Shown here one piece after another: positions 1 to 11,925 of a DNA stretch of 64,000 nucleotides (the stretch's first letter is position 1; the number at the start of each line of letters is the position of its first letter). The translations under genes were made by a program, and so were the position numbers. The notes under the pieces are model-generated. The model made no database searches. It had not been told where the DNA came from and was given only the letters and a program-made list of their open reading frames with translations. The stretch is from Doryteuthis pealeii (lineage: Eukaryota; Mollusca; Cephalopoda; Myopsida; Loliginidae). Location of the stretch: positions 134,983,745-135,047,744 of the forward strand of contig CM042139.1 of the NCBI GenBank assembly GCA_023376005.1, written 5' to 3'.

Positions 1-1389
1 AAACGTGTGAGACTCCCTAGTTATTTAAAGGCGTTTTAAGAACGTTGATGGATAATAAACTGATTATTTAAGCGACCTCCACCAAGTTCCTCGACAAGTA
101 AATATGTTACCACCTCGAAAACCTCTTAATTTTTTTTAGCGTTTGAAAGCTTTTTATCGACTAATATATTTAGTGGTTTGAGATAGAAGTAACCCACCCC
201 CAGATTTTTTATCAACAATGTAAAATGCAAATATTTACCCACCCCATTTAAAATTTTTTGTATCTTATTCAAAAACAACTGTAAAAAATATTTGTAAATA
301 TGACCGAGTTTCGAAAATAAAAATATAGCATTTAACAAAATCAAATAGAAAAATATTTAATTGACTTGTCGAGTAAGCACATGGAGACTGAAGGGGGGGT
401 GAAATATCATTTCATACACAGTTAACTACTTAACTTACTTGTACAAAACACCTTTAAAACAGCTAAGGAGTTAATAGCACGGTTGCGATTTGCAGCAAAA
501 CACAGCATAGCGTTTTTGTTAGGGAAAAGAATAAACAAGAAAAAAAAAAAAAAACAAAAAAAATGCTCGCACAACAGAGTTAAACACAAAATTTGATACA
601 GTGTAGTTATGCGCTTGAAAAACTCTATCGCAAATAAATTTTAGCCGACCCAACCACAATTCCAATAAACAGTAGTAACGAGCCTACAAACTCTTTTTAC
701 CAAAACAAAAAAAATCTTGCCCGAACAAGACAGATTTTGCTTACGCATAAGTCACTCGTTGATCTGCCTCCCCCTTCCCGACGTCGCCAGCAAAAATATC
801 TTTATATGTCTACTGGAGGGAGCTGGCTTGAAAGGCAAGCCCACTAATTGCTCCACATGGGTTATGCCACAGACCGCTCACTTCCCCATCTTAAAATTAC
901 TTTTAAACAGTAAATGTCTCTAACACAATAACTTCGTTTTCACTCACTTCTTACCTCAGTGACCGACTGGTCAGTTGTGACTTAATTGCTAATTACGACT
1001 AATATAACCAATTAAAGTGGAATTTTTTCAACATTACAGTAGTCCTGAAACAAGGGAATATTTAGTATAAATTTTGTGGTCAATAACATGAATAGAAAAA
1101 AAAAACCTTAGGGAAATGAAAGGTGTTTATCTCAGCTTTAGTTATGAATAATATATATATCATATATATATAAATATATAGTATAATATAATATCATATA
1201 TATATATATATAATGGACTCTCTCGTCGATTTTCGGCACGCATGAGTGGTCCATCCAGTGAACAAACCCAACAACAGTGATTTTGTTTAATTTGGTGTAG
1301 GCTGGTGTAGGACATTCCACACTTTGGCACAGTCATAGGAAAGAATTGGTGCCATCAAGGATTGCACGAACCCGATCAACGAGCGACCC

Positions 1390-1580
1390 AGGAATTTTGA
1401 ATTCAGAGTTATCCCTCGCCAGACTTTTTACCTTCCCAAGGTTAAAGAACCAGTCTGTCCTACTAATTTACCATAGCTGCGGGGATAATATATGGATTCA
1501 TACCTTTCGAAGGTATTAGCGCTATGTGAAATGGAACGCCTTCGTCTAGGAATCCGAAAACTCGACTTGCGCTTCCATAT
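1390..1580 (-). repeat. SINE family B, partial (mirrored at 13,640-13,815)
   Basis: Minus-strand fragment with the family body (gacagactggttct, gtaaatagtagg equivalents) and a degraded head near 1,530-1,580. The partner on the plus strand lies at about 13,640-13,815 in the other arm. Confidence 0.75.
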
Positions 1581-1730
1581 AATATATAGTAAGTTGATAT
1601 TAAGAGATTAATGGTATATTTTAAGTAAATAGTGCACACTTCATGTATAGAGTATTCACATAAGTAAAGGACGAAACAGATACGTGGCCAGCTGCCGTGA
1701 ATCAACTATATTATAGTATTATATATATAC

Positions 1731-1761
<31 letters not shown>

Positions 1762-2375
1762 TATTAGTACCGCCAAAATTATGAACCAAAATCAAAATTT
1801 CATTCTCAAAAAATATAACTTAAATATTCTGAAACATTCACTAAATTGTAGATGCCAAAGTTCACTGGATGCTTTAAATAGGCAGTTATTGTAATGATAC
1901 TGAGACAAGGTATAGTTATTTTTAACAAGATCAAATATCAAGTGTTGAAATTTTGAGAATGAATATTGAAATATGTGAAAATTAACCGCACATATCCGAA
2001 TTTTGTGGAATTAATTGATAGAATAATATAAACTGGTTATATTACAGCGTGTTCCAAAATATTTAAAATCCAGAAAACGTTTATTTTTTTTATGTCAATG
2101 ATATTACATCATTTTACTTGAACAGAATATCTCTTGGGGCTAAATTTATCGCCATTTCTAGTCGCTGCGGCCAGTATTTTTTTTATCAAACTTTAAACTC
2201 ATGCTTTAAAGTAAGTAATTTAAAAAGAAAAAAAAAAGAAAATACTGATAAAATATGCCATACGGATATACGCTCAGTAAAAAATGGTTAAAGACCTTTC
2301 CTTACCAAAAAAAAAGAAAGAAAGAAAAGAGAAAAGAAATGCAGATGAAGGCGTTATAAGCATGATTCTAGTATA

Positions 2376-2488
2376 GACTGCCATAAAAACTACATAGGTG
2401 AAACGCCAAACCTGATCTAATGTGCGTTTATGTTCAATAAATATGTTTCCAGGATTCGAGCGTTTCAACTAGTGTTTTTATGGCAGTC
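2376..2488. mobile_element. Small fold-back MITE (mirrored at 12,713-12,834)
   Basis: Ends GACTGCCATAAAAACTA and its complement TAGTTTTTATGGCAGTC form terminal inverted repeats that extend about 40 nt with interruptions (gtgaaac / gtttca). The core is about 30 nt with no coding capacity. The mirrored copy shows the same arms, so the structure belongs to the element and is separate from the large palindrome. TA lies close to both ends but exact duplications are not clear. Confidence 0.65.
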
Positions 2489-2499
2489 CATATGTATAT

Positions 2500-3190
2500 A
2501 AAGTCATCACAGACATTTCATGCTCTCATCAGTTGGCTAGAACACGCCAACTAACTCCGACCAGGAGCGAAACCCGACTAACTTTTCAACCCGGTTTTAA
2601 CCTCTCGGTAGTCGACAACTGCATTAAGCAGCCAGTATTTTAACTGAGAAATACATACATCGGTGTATATTTTACGATCACACACAGATCAAATCTGTAA
2701 ACAACAGACGATCATTGCTATTTGCTGCGGGTAAAGTCAGTTACATCACTCTTCAGATTGCTCTATCAGGCTTTATATTAGTTATTTAGTCATCACCAGA
2801 CACCGTATTTAGCGTAGCACGTTTCTCAGTGTGGCTAGACTTTGCATCCTACCACCAGCCAAGATCGAACCCGACCGATTCCATCAGCATAATTCTTAAC
2901 CACGCGCAATTATCAAGTACCCACGAAGCACGAGTAAAAACTTAACTTAAAATACATACTTAGGTTATATGTCAAGGCGCCAGAGAGCTTATATTGTTTA
3001 TAGGAGGCCTTGCACGTTTTAATCGTAAACGGTGAACCGTCTGCTAAATTTCCTTCAGCGAGCTCTTACCAGGGTCTGGGAAATATATTTCGTCATCGAC
3101 TCATGTTTCGAGCGTATCACCTACTCAATTGGCTAGACTTCGCAGACTACCTCCACGCTTGGAATCGAAACCAACCTATTTTCAATATAA
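2500..3190 (-). repeat. Cluster of three related tRNA-like SINE units (family F)
   Basis: Three degraded units lie head to tail. Each has a recurring ggctaga block followed by a B-box-like complement: 2,535-2,590 (agcgaaacccgacta), 2,830-2,900 (agatcgaacccgacc) and 3,125-3,180 (gaatcgaaaccaacc). On the minus strand the middle unit reads cagtggttaagaatt and then gttcgatcttggc, a tRNA-like layout. Mirrored at about 12,010-12,690; the third copy covers 40,641-41,285. Confidence 0.6.
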
Positions 3191-3273
3191 TATATAATTA
3201 TAATATAATAATATATATATATCATAAAAGCGAGATAAAGATTGCTTTATCATCACTAAAGTCATTTTCCAAC

Positions 3274-4275
3274 ATGGCGAACCGACGAAATGTTCACAAG
3301 TGTATCAGGCCGTATGTTGTTAAATTGCAAATGATTAAATACACATTGACATAGATTGCTGAACAAATGAAATCGTTCCAAAAGTGTTGCTGAGCCAAAT
3401 TACCTGAAAATTCTACTAAACACTATGCGTTTAATCAGTCCAAACAAAGTGGCAGACGAAAGATAAAACGGTCAGAGAAGAACAGGATCGCTCAACACCG
3501 ATTAATCTAATTGATTGTTTTTCGATTTGCGGCAGAATATTCACGACAATTTAAAATGAACATTATTTTTCTATGTGTCTAGACGCTTGCATCAAATATG
3601 GCTTTATACAATTGTCCACAGAAATAAACGTCATAAGCCAAAAACTAAAAAACAGAAAGACTGGAATCTGTAAACAGACTTCTTGCTGAGCAGAAGAACA
3701 GTGCGTACAGCACAATTTTCAACATGAAGTAATTTAATTTATTTTGATTCTGATAAACAGTATTAAAAGACGAATTAGTGAAAAGTGAGTTCAAAGTGCA
3801 TAAAGAAGACAGTCAAGTTTGGCGGAGGTGAATAACAGTTTTTGGGCATGCGTTTAAGTAGTGTACATTACTTTCTTGTACGCTTACATAATATTTTAAG
3901 CTGCTATGTACAAGAATATCTGTAAGAAAAAGGATAGAGATTATTTCGAAATTCCTGAGAAAAATTCGTTCATGCAGCGCATAATGCTCCCGCCACAAGG
4001 CAAATGAGGTTCGTGTCTATCTGAACGACCAGGGAATAAACGTTTGGATTAAGCCGGCTCAAATCCTGACATGGTGAGCCCATAGAAAACTTATTGAAGA
4101 CTTTAGAGGAAAATGTTCATGGGGTTAGGAATCCTCAACTATCGAAGATCTATAGAAATATCAGAGAAAAATGGGTTAATATACAGTGATGAATGTTGAA
4201 AGTAGTAAATATTGGGAAGCCGATTGAAGACGTGGATTTTTGTAGTCCAATTATCCTTTATTAAAAAAATCGTTT
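3274..4275 (+). pseudogene. Tc1/mariner-type transposase, frameshifted (copy 1)
   Basis: This is a cut-and-paste DNA transposase, about 330 codons long, which is normal for the family. The start ATG gives MANRRN. Read across several frameshifts, the N-terminal part shows a helix-turn-helix-like stretch (IAEQ, SKSVVSKIL) and a GRRRIK basic hook. The C-terminal part shows the catalytic motifs QDNAP and SPDMNPIENLW. Comparing the three copies gives exactly 34 residues between the second aspartate and the glutamate (DD34E), the Tc1-like spacing. No copy has one open frame, but the breaks differ between copies, so many may be sequencing errors. The terminal inverted repeats were not delimited. The identification is firm; whether it was ever active here is unknown. 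Confidence 0.8.
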
Positions 4276-4429
4276 ATTCCTTAATTTTGACTCTTTGATA
4301 TTTTCATAAAAGTAAATGATAATATTATTCTTTTTGATGTCGTTCCAATAACTTCAGTTGATTTAAAGCCCAACTGAACGGATCGTTTTGTTAACATTTA
4401 GGCATCAGACTTATATTTTTGAAGGAAAG

Positions 4430-4705
4430 CGCGTGGTGTAATGGTTAAAGCATGGGAAATGGAACGTCGCACGAGTTCAAGTCCGGACGTTGGCAATTCA
4501 TTTCACTTTAGCGCTAATTACCCGTTGGGAAGGTATAATCCACTCTCCTTCCACTATGGTAAATAGTAGGAAGACTGGGCTTTTTAACGTTGGTTAGGAC
4601 CGGTCTAGGAGAAGTAAAAACTCTGAATTTCAAACCTGTTAAACTCCGCCCTTTAGAAATGACTGTGTGTCACTCCTGCTCGGGTGGGGAGTGGTAAAAT
4701 ATATA
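4430..4705 (+). repeat. tRNA-derived SINE family B, full length
   Basis: The head carries a perfect RNA polymerase III A box (TGGTGTAATGG, 4,434-4,444) and a B box (GTTCAAGTC, 4,475-4,483) at tRNA-like spacing. A shared non-tRNA body follows (agcgctaa, taaatagtag, gactgggct, ttaaactccgc) and ends in a (TA)n-type tail. Mirror copy at 10,500-10,785; third copy at 42,565-42,845. The family is dispersed across the window in both orientations. Confidence 0.88.
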
Positions 4706-6627
4706 TAGTTTGAGATATCAAAGTTAGAATATCTGTCCTTATTTTAGTCGTTACATATATATATATATTATTATATATATATATATATATACTATATATT
4801 ATATATATATATAATATACCTTTGAAAGGAAGGAAAACTCAATAAACCGCTTCATTCTGTAATAAATTAATTTCGACAAAAACTAAAAGGGCTGTTAGAA
4901 ATTTAATACTTTCTAAAAACTCCATACAAGTTCCAGTCTCATCACATTGACGACACAGAAAAAAAAAATGGGAAAACCGACACATTTGATACCAGAATCC
5001 TTAAATGCGAGTAAGACATCAAAATGAGTTACAAAATTCAAGACCTAAAAGGGGTACAATGATGTTTAATTTCCTTTTTAACCGGATATATTAAAAAATG
5101 TATAAGTTGATTTTATATCTAAAATAGAATTAAAATATTTATAAAAAAAAGGATGCTCATTATTGGAACTAGACCATATATTATATTATATATATATATA
5201 TATATTATATATATAATTATATTATATATATATATATAATATATATATTATAAGTTAGAATTAATGTATACAGCAGTCATAAGAAAATAAGAGAAAATAA
5301 ATTTAAATAAAGTAACCCAAAGAAAGTCTATAAATCTAAGTTGTATCCTCCAGCAAACTTATATAGAAAAATATTCCAAATCATGTTAACATCATCTAAC
5401 TGTCCACAAGGGAAGTGCGATGACTTAGTGTCTTACACTGGCTGTACAACGGACATCGGTATTAGCGATTAAGAAATTCCTGTCTCTCTATTATGAACGT
5501 TCGACTTTACCCCCAGGAAAAATCAAACACCTAGCATATCCCAAACTAGTGGTTAAATGTACGCTACACTTCTTCATAATAAAGGATAGCTTTGCAGTGA
5601 ATAACCCAAGAAAATGATATCATTAAACAAAAAGAAACCAAACCATAGTTTAAAATCTCGATCTCAGTTATTGTCCTAACATCTTGGACATACATTATAT
5701 ATCAAAACTAGGACATCCAATATTTATTCTCAATTCCAATCCCGCAGCCTCGTATTCAAACTGTGCCCCGTGTTCAATTTCAATCCGCAGCTCGTATTCA
5801 AATATGCTGCCCCGTGTTCGGCTTATAAAATGAAATTAAGTTGACCTAATGTTTTGAGTACAAAATTAACCTTTCATAAACTTACGCATTCTCCAAAATA
5901 ATACATACAGCCTAATTTTATTTAACATAATTATCGAACCCAACATACTGATTTTATTTATTATTTATTCTATTCTTCTTTCCTCAGACTCTGCCCACAA
6001 ACAATTTTACTGCCAACTCGCGGCCATCTTAACATTCGTCAAAACAAGTTTAAGAATGGAGAAATTGCTTGTTGCCAAGGCGAAACGAAATCTGAGTGAT
6101 AGGTTGAATGACTAGCGATGGTTTTCTGATGCTGTTGTGTACAATGCGTAGAGATGATCCAGTACGGAACAGATTAGATCGAAGTAAGTCTGTGCTGAAG
6201 AAATTAAACGTTAAAGCTTGCGTTTCTTTTGGAGATTCTTCTCCTTTTGTATTTCATATCGACTCTTCCTTCACCGTGGCTATTTAGCATTATCATATTA
6301 ATCTTTCATTTTTATTTCGTTCTTAGTACTTTATTTAAGTTTGTTTAATCACTATGAATATTAATAAATTTTCCATTTATCTATGTTTAGATACGGATAT
6401 ATAACTATTGCTCATGTATTACATCTGTCAACAAATGTTTTCCATCTCTTCCCCCTCTCTCTCTCGCTCCTTTTCTTGCTCATTCTTTGCTTTTTCTCTC
6501 TCTTTCTCTTCTTCTATTATATCTCTCTCCATTATATTATATATATATATATATAATATTATATATATAGTATATATATATATATATGATGTTGACACAT
6601 ATTATTCTCTTCATGCGCTGCTTAACC

Positions 6628-6666
<39 letters not shown>

Positions 6667-7264
6667 AAATATATATATAAATTGTTGGTACAGACAAATT
6701 TTATATAATATTTTAAAACTCTATCATGTATAAAAATATACGATCTATACAATGATACAATGGAAGCCATAAAAGAGGAAAGGCAATAATAAAAAAGTTG
6801 GTTTTATTGATAAAACAAGGGCCCTTTCGTCCGGGGCTTTTAAGTTTTACACCCGGAAAACAACTAAAAGTCAAATAGTAAATTAAATAGTCGGGAATGG
6901 ATAGCGAATACGCGAAGTAGGTTGTTTTAAGATTATTGAAAAGCAAGAATATTGGCGCCGTCCGGGTTTAAAGTATTAGGTTTTTGATTAATGAAATATA
7001 TTAATTAAAACACTAGTAGAACTATATAAAACATTAGGCTTAGTTTCATATATTTTAATTGGTTTCTATATAAAATCACTCATTGATTCATCTTAATACA
7101 TTGGTGAATAAACAAAATATAGAGACCAATAACACCAAAGTAATTATTATTAAACCCATTTTGTTATAACCAGTATGAATTAATCAAACCATATATTATT
7201 AAACCATATTCTGATGTAGATTTATTAGTGATAAAAAGACACATTGTAGGATTTAAACGCATAA

Positions 7265-7530
7265 TAACATGGGCCTTTTCGGCGGCCTGGTCTATTATGA
7301 AATAAACAGCGTCGATCCAAGGGGGATATCCCCCGGATAACACTGCCCCCCTTCGATTTAAAGGGGCAGGCTGGGTTTATTGCCCAGCGGCCTGAGCGCC
7401 CCCTCGAGGGGGAATGCCGACGGCGAACGACACAATTTTTTGTGTCTCCACCACATGAGCCTTCGGTTGTGGGTGGGCCACATAAAATGTCCTTGCTGGT
7501 CCGCCCTCGTTGAGGCCAAATCAAACCAGA
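7265..7530 (-). repeat. GC-rich hairpin-string element, left-arm copy
   Basis: This is a GC-rich island in AT-rich surroundings. Read on the minus strand and cleaned against the other copies, it is a run of perfect or near-perfect hairpins: GCCCTC/GAGGGC, GACACA/TGTGTC, CCCCCTCGAGGGGG, GCGCCTCAGGCGC, CTGGG/CCCAG, CTGCCCCC/GGGGGCAG, GGGGATATCCCC and GGCC/GGCC. Short frames across it are chance products of GC content. It lies within 300 nt of the palindrome 1 hinge. The family is not recognised. Confidence 0.7.
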
Positions 7531-7560
7531 TTTTCATAGAGACTCGTTAATAAATAGATT

Positions 7561-7616
7561 ATGCCATGAGTTTACAAGAGTATTAATTTATAGTCAAATC
7601 AGAACTAGCATACAAT
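7561..7616. other. Hinge of palindrome 1
   Basis: This unpaired segment separates the arms. Its reverse complement occurs at about 45,766-45,822, immediately after the third copy of the arm. The real order is therefore arm, then loop, then unique DNA. Here the loop appears inverted, so the strand switched with an offset of about 55 nt. At the joint the plus-strand context (aaGATTtatt) and the minus-strand context (ggGATTtgcat), both read from the 45.76-45.83 kb copy, share GATT. Confidence 0.85.
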
Positions 7617-7659
7617 TAAATCTTATTTATGAACGAGGTCTCTATGAAACTGAGTTTGA

Positions 7660-7935
7660 TTTGCCTCAAACGAGGGCGGGGACACAAGACATTTTTAGTG
7701 GCCACCCACAAGGCCGAAGCTCATGAGGTGGTAGACACAAAAAAATGTGTCGATCCCGCGCATTTCCCCCTCGAGGGGCGCCTTCAGGCGCTGGGCAAAT
7801 AAACCCCAGCCTGCCCCTTAAATCGAGGGGGCAGGTGTTATCCTGGGGATATCCCCCTTGGATCGACGCCTGTTTATTCATAATAGACCACAGGCCCCGA
7901 AAGCGCCCATGTTTTAGTGCGATTTTAAAATCCTA
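7660..7935 (+). repeat. GC-rich hairpin-string element, right-arm copy
   Basis: Mirror of 7,265-7,530 across the hinge, with the same succession of hairpins and different one-base indels. Confidence 0.7.
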
Positions 7936-8623
7936 ACAACTGTGCTCTTCATATCACTAATAAAAATATCACAAGAAATATGGTGTAGAATATATGCTTT
8001 GATTAATTTGCATATGGTTATAACAAAACTGGGTTTAATAAATAATTACTGGCTGTGTTATGCGTCCTCTAATATTATTGTTTTATTCACCAATGTATTA
8101 AGATGATCAATGAGGATTTTATATTAGAAAACCAATTAAAATATAATTTAAAACTAAGCCAATGTTATATACGCGTTCTTACTTAGGTTTCTAATTTAAT
8201 ATATCATTATATCAAAACCTTAAAATATCTACACCCGACGGCGCATATTTCTTGCTTTTCAAATATAAGTCTTAAAAAAACCTATTTCCGTATTCCATAT
8301 CCATTCCCGACTTATTTAATTTACGATTTGACTTTAGTTGTTTCCGGGTGTAAAACTTGAAAAGCCCCGGACGAAAAGGGCCCTTGTTTTATCAATAAAC
8401 AACTTTTTTATATCCTTTCCTCCTTTTAGGCTCCATTCGGTATCATTGTATAGATCGCTATATTTTTATACATGAAGAGTTTTAAAATTAGATAATAAAT
8501 TTGTCTGTACCAACCAATTTATATATTTATATATTTATTATTATATTATATATATATATTATATATTATAATATTTGGAATAAGGCATGCCGCAGTGAAG
8601 AGAATATATGTGTCAACACAATC

Positions 8624-8660
<37 letters not shown>

Positions 8661-9968
8661 AATATATATAGTATATATAATATATGAGAGGATATATAGA
8701 GAGAAAGAGAAAGAGAGAGAAAAAGAAAGATGAGAAAGAAGGAGCGAGAGAGAGAGGGGGGGAAAAGATGGAAAACATTGTTGACAGATGTAATACATGA
8801 GCAATAGTTATATATCCGCTTACTATAATACATAGAAATGGGAAATTTATTATATTCATATGATAAACAACTTAATAAAAGACTAAGACGAAATAAATGA
8901 AAGGATTAATATGAAATGCCTAAATAGCCACGGGTGAAGGAAAGTCGATATGAAATACAAAAATGCAGAAAAAGAATCTCCAAAAGCAAACCAAGCTTAA
9001 CGTTTAATTTCCTTCACAGCAGACTATTCGACTCTAATCGTTCCAGTCACTGGATCTCTTCTACGCATTGTACACAACCAGCCATTCAAGAAAACCCATC
9101 GCTATCATTCAACCTATGTCACTCAGATTTCGTTTTCGCCTTGGCAAAGCAATTTTCTCCATTCTTAAACTGTGTTGACTGAATGTTTAAGATGGCCGCG
9201 AGTTGCCAGTAAAAAATTGTTTGCTGCAAGAGTCATGAAGAAGAATAGAAAATAAATAAAATAAAATCCAGTATGTTGGGTAGATTAATATGTTAAATAA
9301 TATTAGCTGCTATGTATTATTTTGAGAATAGCGTCAGTTATAAAGGCTGTAATTGTACTCAAAAACATTGGCAACTTAATTCATTTATAAGCATTGAACA
9401 CGGGGGCACAGTTTGAATAACGACGGCTGCGGATTGAAATTGGACACGGGGGCCACGTTTGAAATAACGAGCTGCGGATTGGAATTGAGAACTAAATAGT
9501 TGGATGTCTAGTTTGATTATATAATTGAGTTGGTGCCAAGATTTAGGACAATAACTTAGTTCGAGATTTAATTTGGTTTTGTTCTTGGTTTAATGGACAT
9601 GATGCAATTTTCTTGGTTATTCACTGCAAAGACTATCCTTATAGTAAGAAGGTAGCTACTATTAACCAATAGTTGGGATATGCGAGGGTTGTTATTTTTC
9701 CTGGGATAAGTAAACCACGTAACATAATAGTAGAACAGAATTTTAACTCGCCTTAATACGATGTCGTGTTCCAGCACGTTAGACCACTAAGTCATCGGCA
9801 CTTCCTTTGTGGACGTTAGAGATGTTAACATTTTGATGTTGGAAATATTTTTTCTATACTAGTGTGCTGGAGATACAACTTAGATTTATAGACCTGCTTT
9901 GGCGTTACTAATTTAAACATTATTATTTTCTCTTTTTTTTTATGACTGTGTATAACATTATTCTAAAC

Positions 9969-10021
<53 letters not shown>

Positions 10022-10382
10022 TATATATTTAGATATATATGGTCAGGTTCCAATAATGAAGCACTCTTTTTTTTATAAATTATTTTAATTCATTTTAGAT
10101 ATTAAAATCTAAACTTTACATTTTTTTAATATTATCCGGTTAAAAGGATTTAAACATACATTGTACCCCTTTAGCTTGAATTTGAAACTCATATTGATGT
10201 CTGTACTCGCATTTTAAGATTCTGGTAAACAAAAGTCAGGTTTTCCATTTTATTTTATCTGTGTCGTAATGATGAGACTGAAACTTGTATGGAGGGGTTA
10301 GAATGTATTTAATTCTAAAAGCCTTTTAAGTTTTGTCGAAATTAATTATTACAGAAGACGATTTATTGAGTTTTTCCTTCCT

Positions 10383-10414
<32 letters not shown>

Positions 10415-10499
10415 ATTATATATATATTATATATATATATTATATATAGTAGCGACTAAAAAAGGAACAGAGATTCTAAACTTTGATATCTCAAAATAA

Positions 10500-10785
10500 T
10501 AATTTACCAACTTCCTCCACACTAGCGGATGTGACACAAGGTCTAATTCTAAGCGCGAGTTTAACAGGTTTGAATTCAGAGTTTACTTCTCCTAGACCGG
10601 TTGCTAACCAACGTTAAAAAAGCCCAGTCTTCCCTACTATTTACCCATAGCTGGAAGGAGAGTGGATTCATACCATTTCCAAGAGGTATTAGCGCTAAGT
10701 GAAATGCAATTGCACGTCCAGGATCTGAACTCGTGCGACGTGTCCATTTCCCATACTTTACCATTACACCACGCGCTCCTCAAAA
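10500..10785 (-). repeat. SINE family B, mirror of 4,430-4,705
   Basis: Partner of the SINE in the left arm of palindrome 1. The A box is readable on the minus strand as TGGTGTAATGG near 10,760-10,770. It is the same locus if the palindrome is an artefact. Confidence 0.88.
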
Positions 10786-10934
10786 ATATAAGTCTGAATG
10801 GCTAAATGTAAAACAAAACAGATCGTTAAGTTGGCTTAAATCAGAAAGTTAATTGGAACGATACAAAAAGAATAAATTGATCATTTACTTTTATTGAATA
10901 ATCAAGAGTCCAAAATTAAGGAATAAACGATTTT

Positions 10935-11925
10935 TAATAAGAAATATTGGGACTACAAAAATTCCAAGTCTTCACATCGGCTTCCACAATATTTCACTAA
11001 CTTTCAACATTCATCAACTGTAATATTAACCATTCTCTGATTTTTCTTCATAGATCTTCGCATGTATTGGATTCCTACCCAGACATTTCTTTAAAGTCTT
11101 CAAAAAGTTTTCATGTCATGTCAGAGTTGAGCCGGCTTATCCAAAACGTTTATTCCCTGGCGTTCAGATTAGACAAGAACTTCATTTGCCTTGTGGCGGG
11201 AGCATTATCCTGCAATGAACGAAATATTTTCTCAGGATTTCGTAATATCTCTATATGTTCTTCAAGCCACTATTCTGTACATAGCAGCTTTAAAACTATT
11301 ATGTAAGCGTACAGAGTAATGTACACTACTTAAACGCCATGCCAAAAACTGGATGCCACCTCCGCCCAAACTTGACTGTCTTCTTATGCACTTTGAACTT
11401 CAACCTTTCACTTTTAATTCGTCTTTTACCATACTGTTTTCTACAGATCAAATAAATTAAATTTACTTTTCATCGTTGAAAATTGTGCTGTACCAACTGT
11501 CTTTCTGATCACAGAGTTGTTTACAGATTCCAGCTTTCTGTCTTTTTTAGTTTTTGCTTTATGAACGTTTATTTCTGTGGACAAATTCTATAAACCATAT
11601 TTGATGCAAGCGTTCTAGACACTAGGAACATAATGTCATTTGAAATTTGTTCGTGAAATTCATGCCGCAGAATCGAAAAACAATCATTCATAATCGGTAG
11701 TTGAACGATCCTGTCTTCTCTGACCGTTTTATTCTTTCGTCTGCCTACTTTGTTTGGGACTGATTAAACGATCATGATTTAGTACAATTTCGAGAATTTT
11801 GCTCACAACACTTGCGAAACGTTTCATTTTCAGCAATCTAGTCAATTGTGTTATTCATCATTTGCCAATTTAACAAAACATAAGCCTGATAAGACTTCGT
11901 GACATTTCGTCGTTCGCCATGTTGG
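10935..11925 (-). pseudogene. Tc1/mariner-type transposase, mirrored copy 2
   Basis: Reverse-complement partner of 3,274-4,275 in the other arm of palindrome 1, with its own set of small indels. The GIN and NPIENL regions can be followed on the minus strand near 11,040-11,170. It is probably the same physical locus read on the opposite strand, so it should not be counted as a second insertion. Confidence 0.75.

Larger units (their letters stand above)
1..7560 (+). repeat. Palindrome 1, left arm
   Basis: Position 1 pairs with about 15,200, and paired coordinates sum to roughly 15,200-15,210 throughout. For example, the SINE at 4,430-4,705 pairs with 10,500-10,785, and the fold-back MITE at 2,376-2,488 pairs with 12,713-12,834. 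The pairing runs to the window edge, so the arm may extend further left. The arms differ mostly by one- or two-base insertions and deletions scattered in every kind of sequence, including repeats and transposase-coding sequence. That pattern suits raw long-read error more than evolutionary divergence. The inner two thirds (2,566-7,560) occur a third time at 40,641-45,765 in the same orientation. Confidence 0.95.

Noticed and set aside
4430..4505. Functional tRNA gene at the SINE head
   Set aside because: A and B boxes are present, but the stem arms do not pair as a tRNA, and the same head with the same body recurs many times, so it is a SINE.
7225..7524. 99-codon frame rich in Gly/Arg on the minus strand
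   Set aside because: It lies across the GC-rich hairpin-string element; frames in all directions there are open because of base composition.
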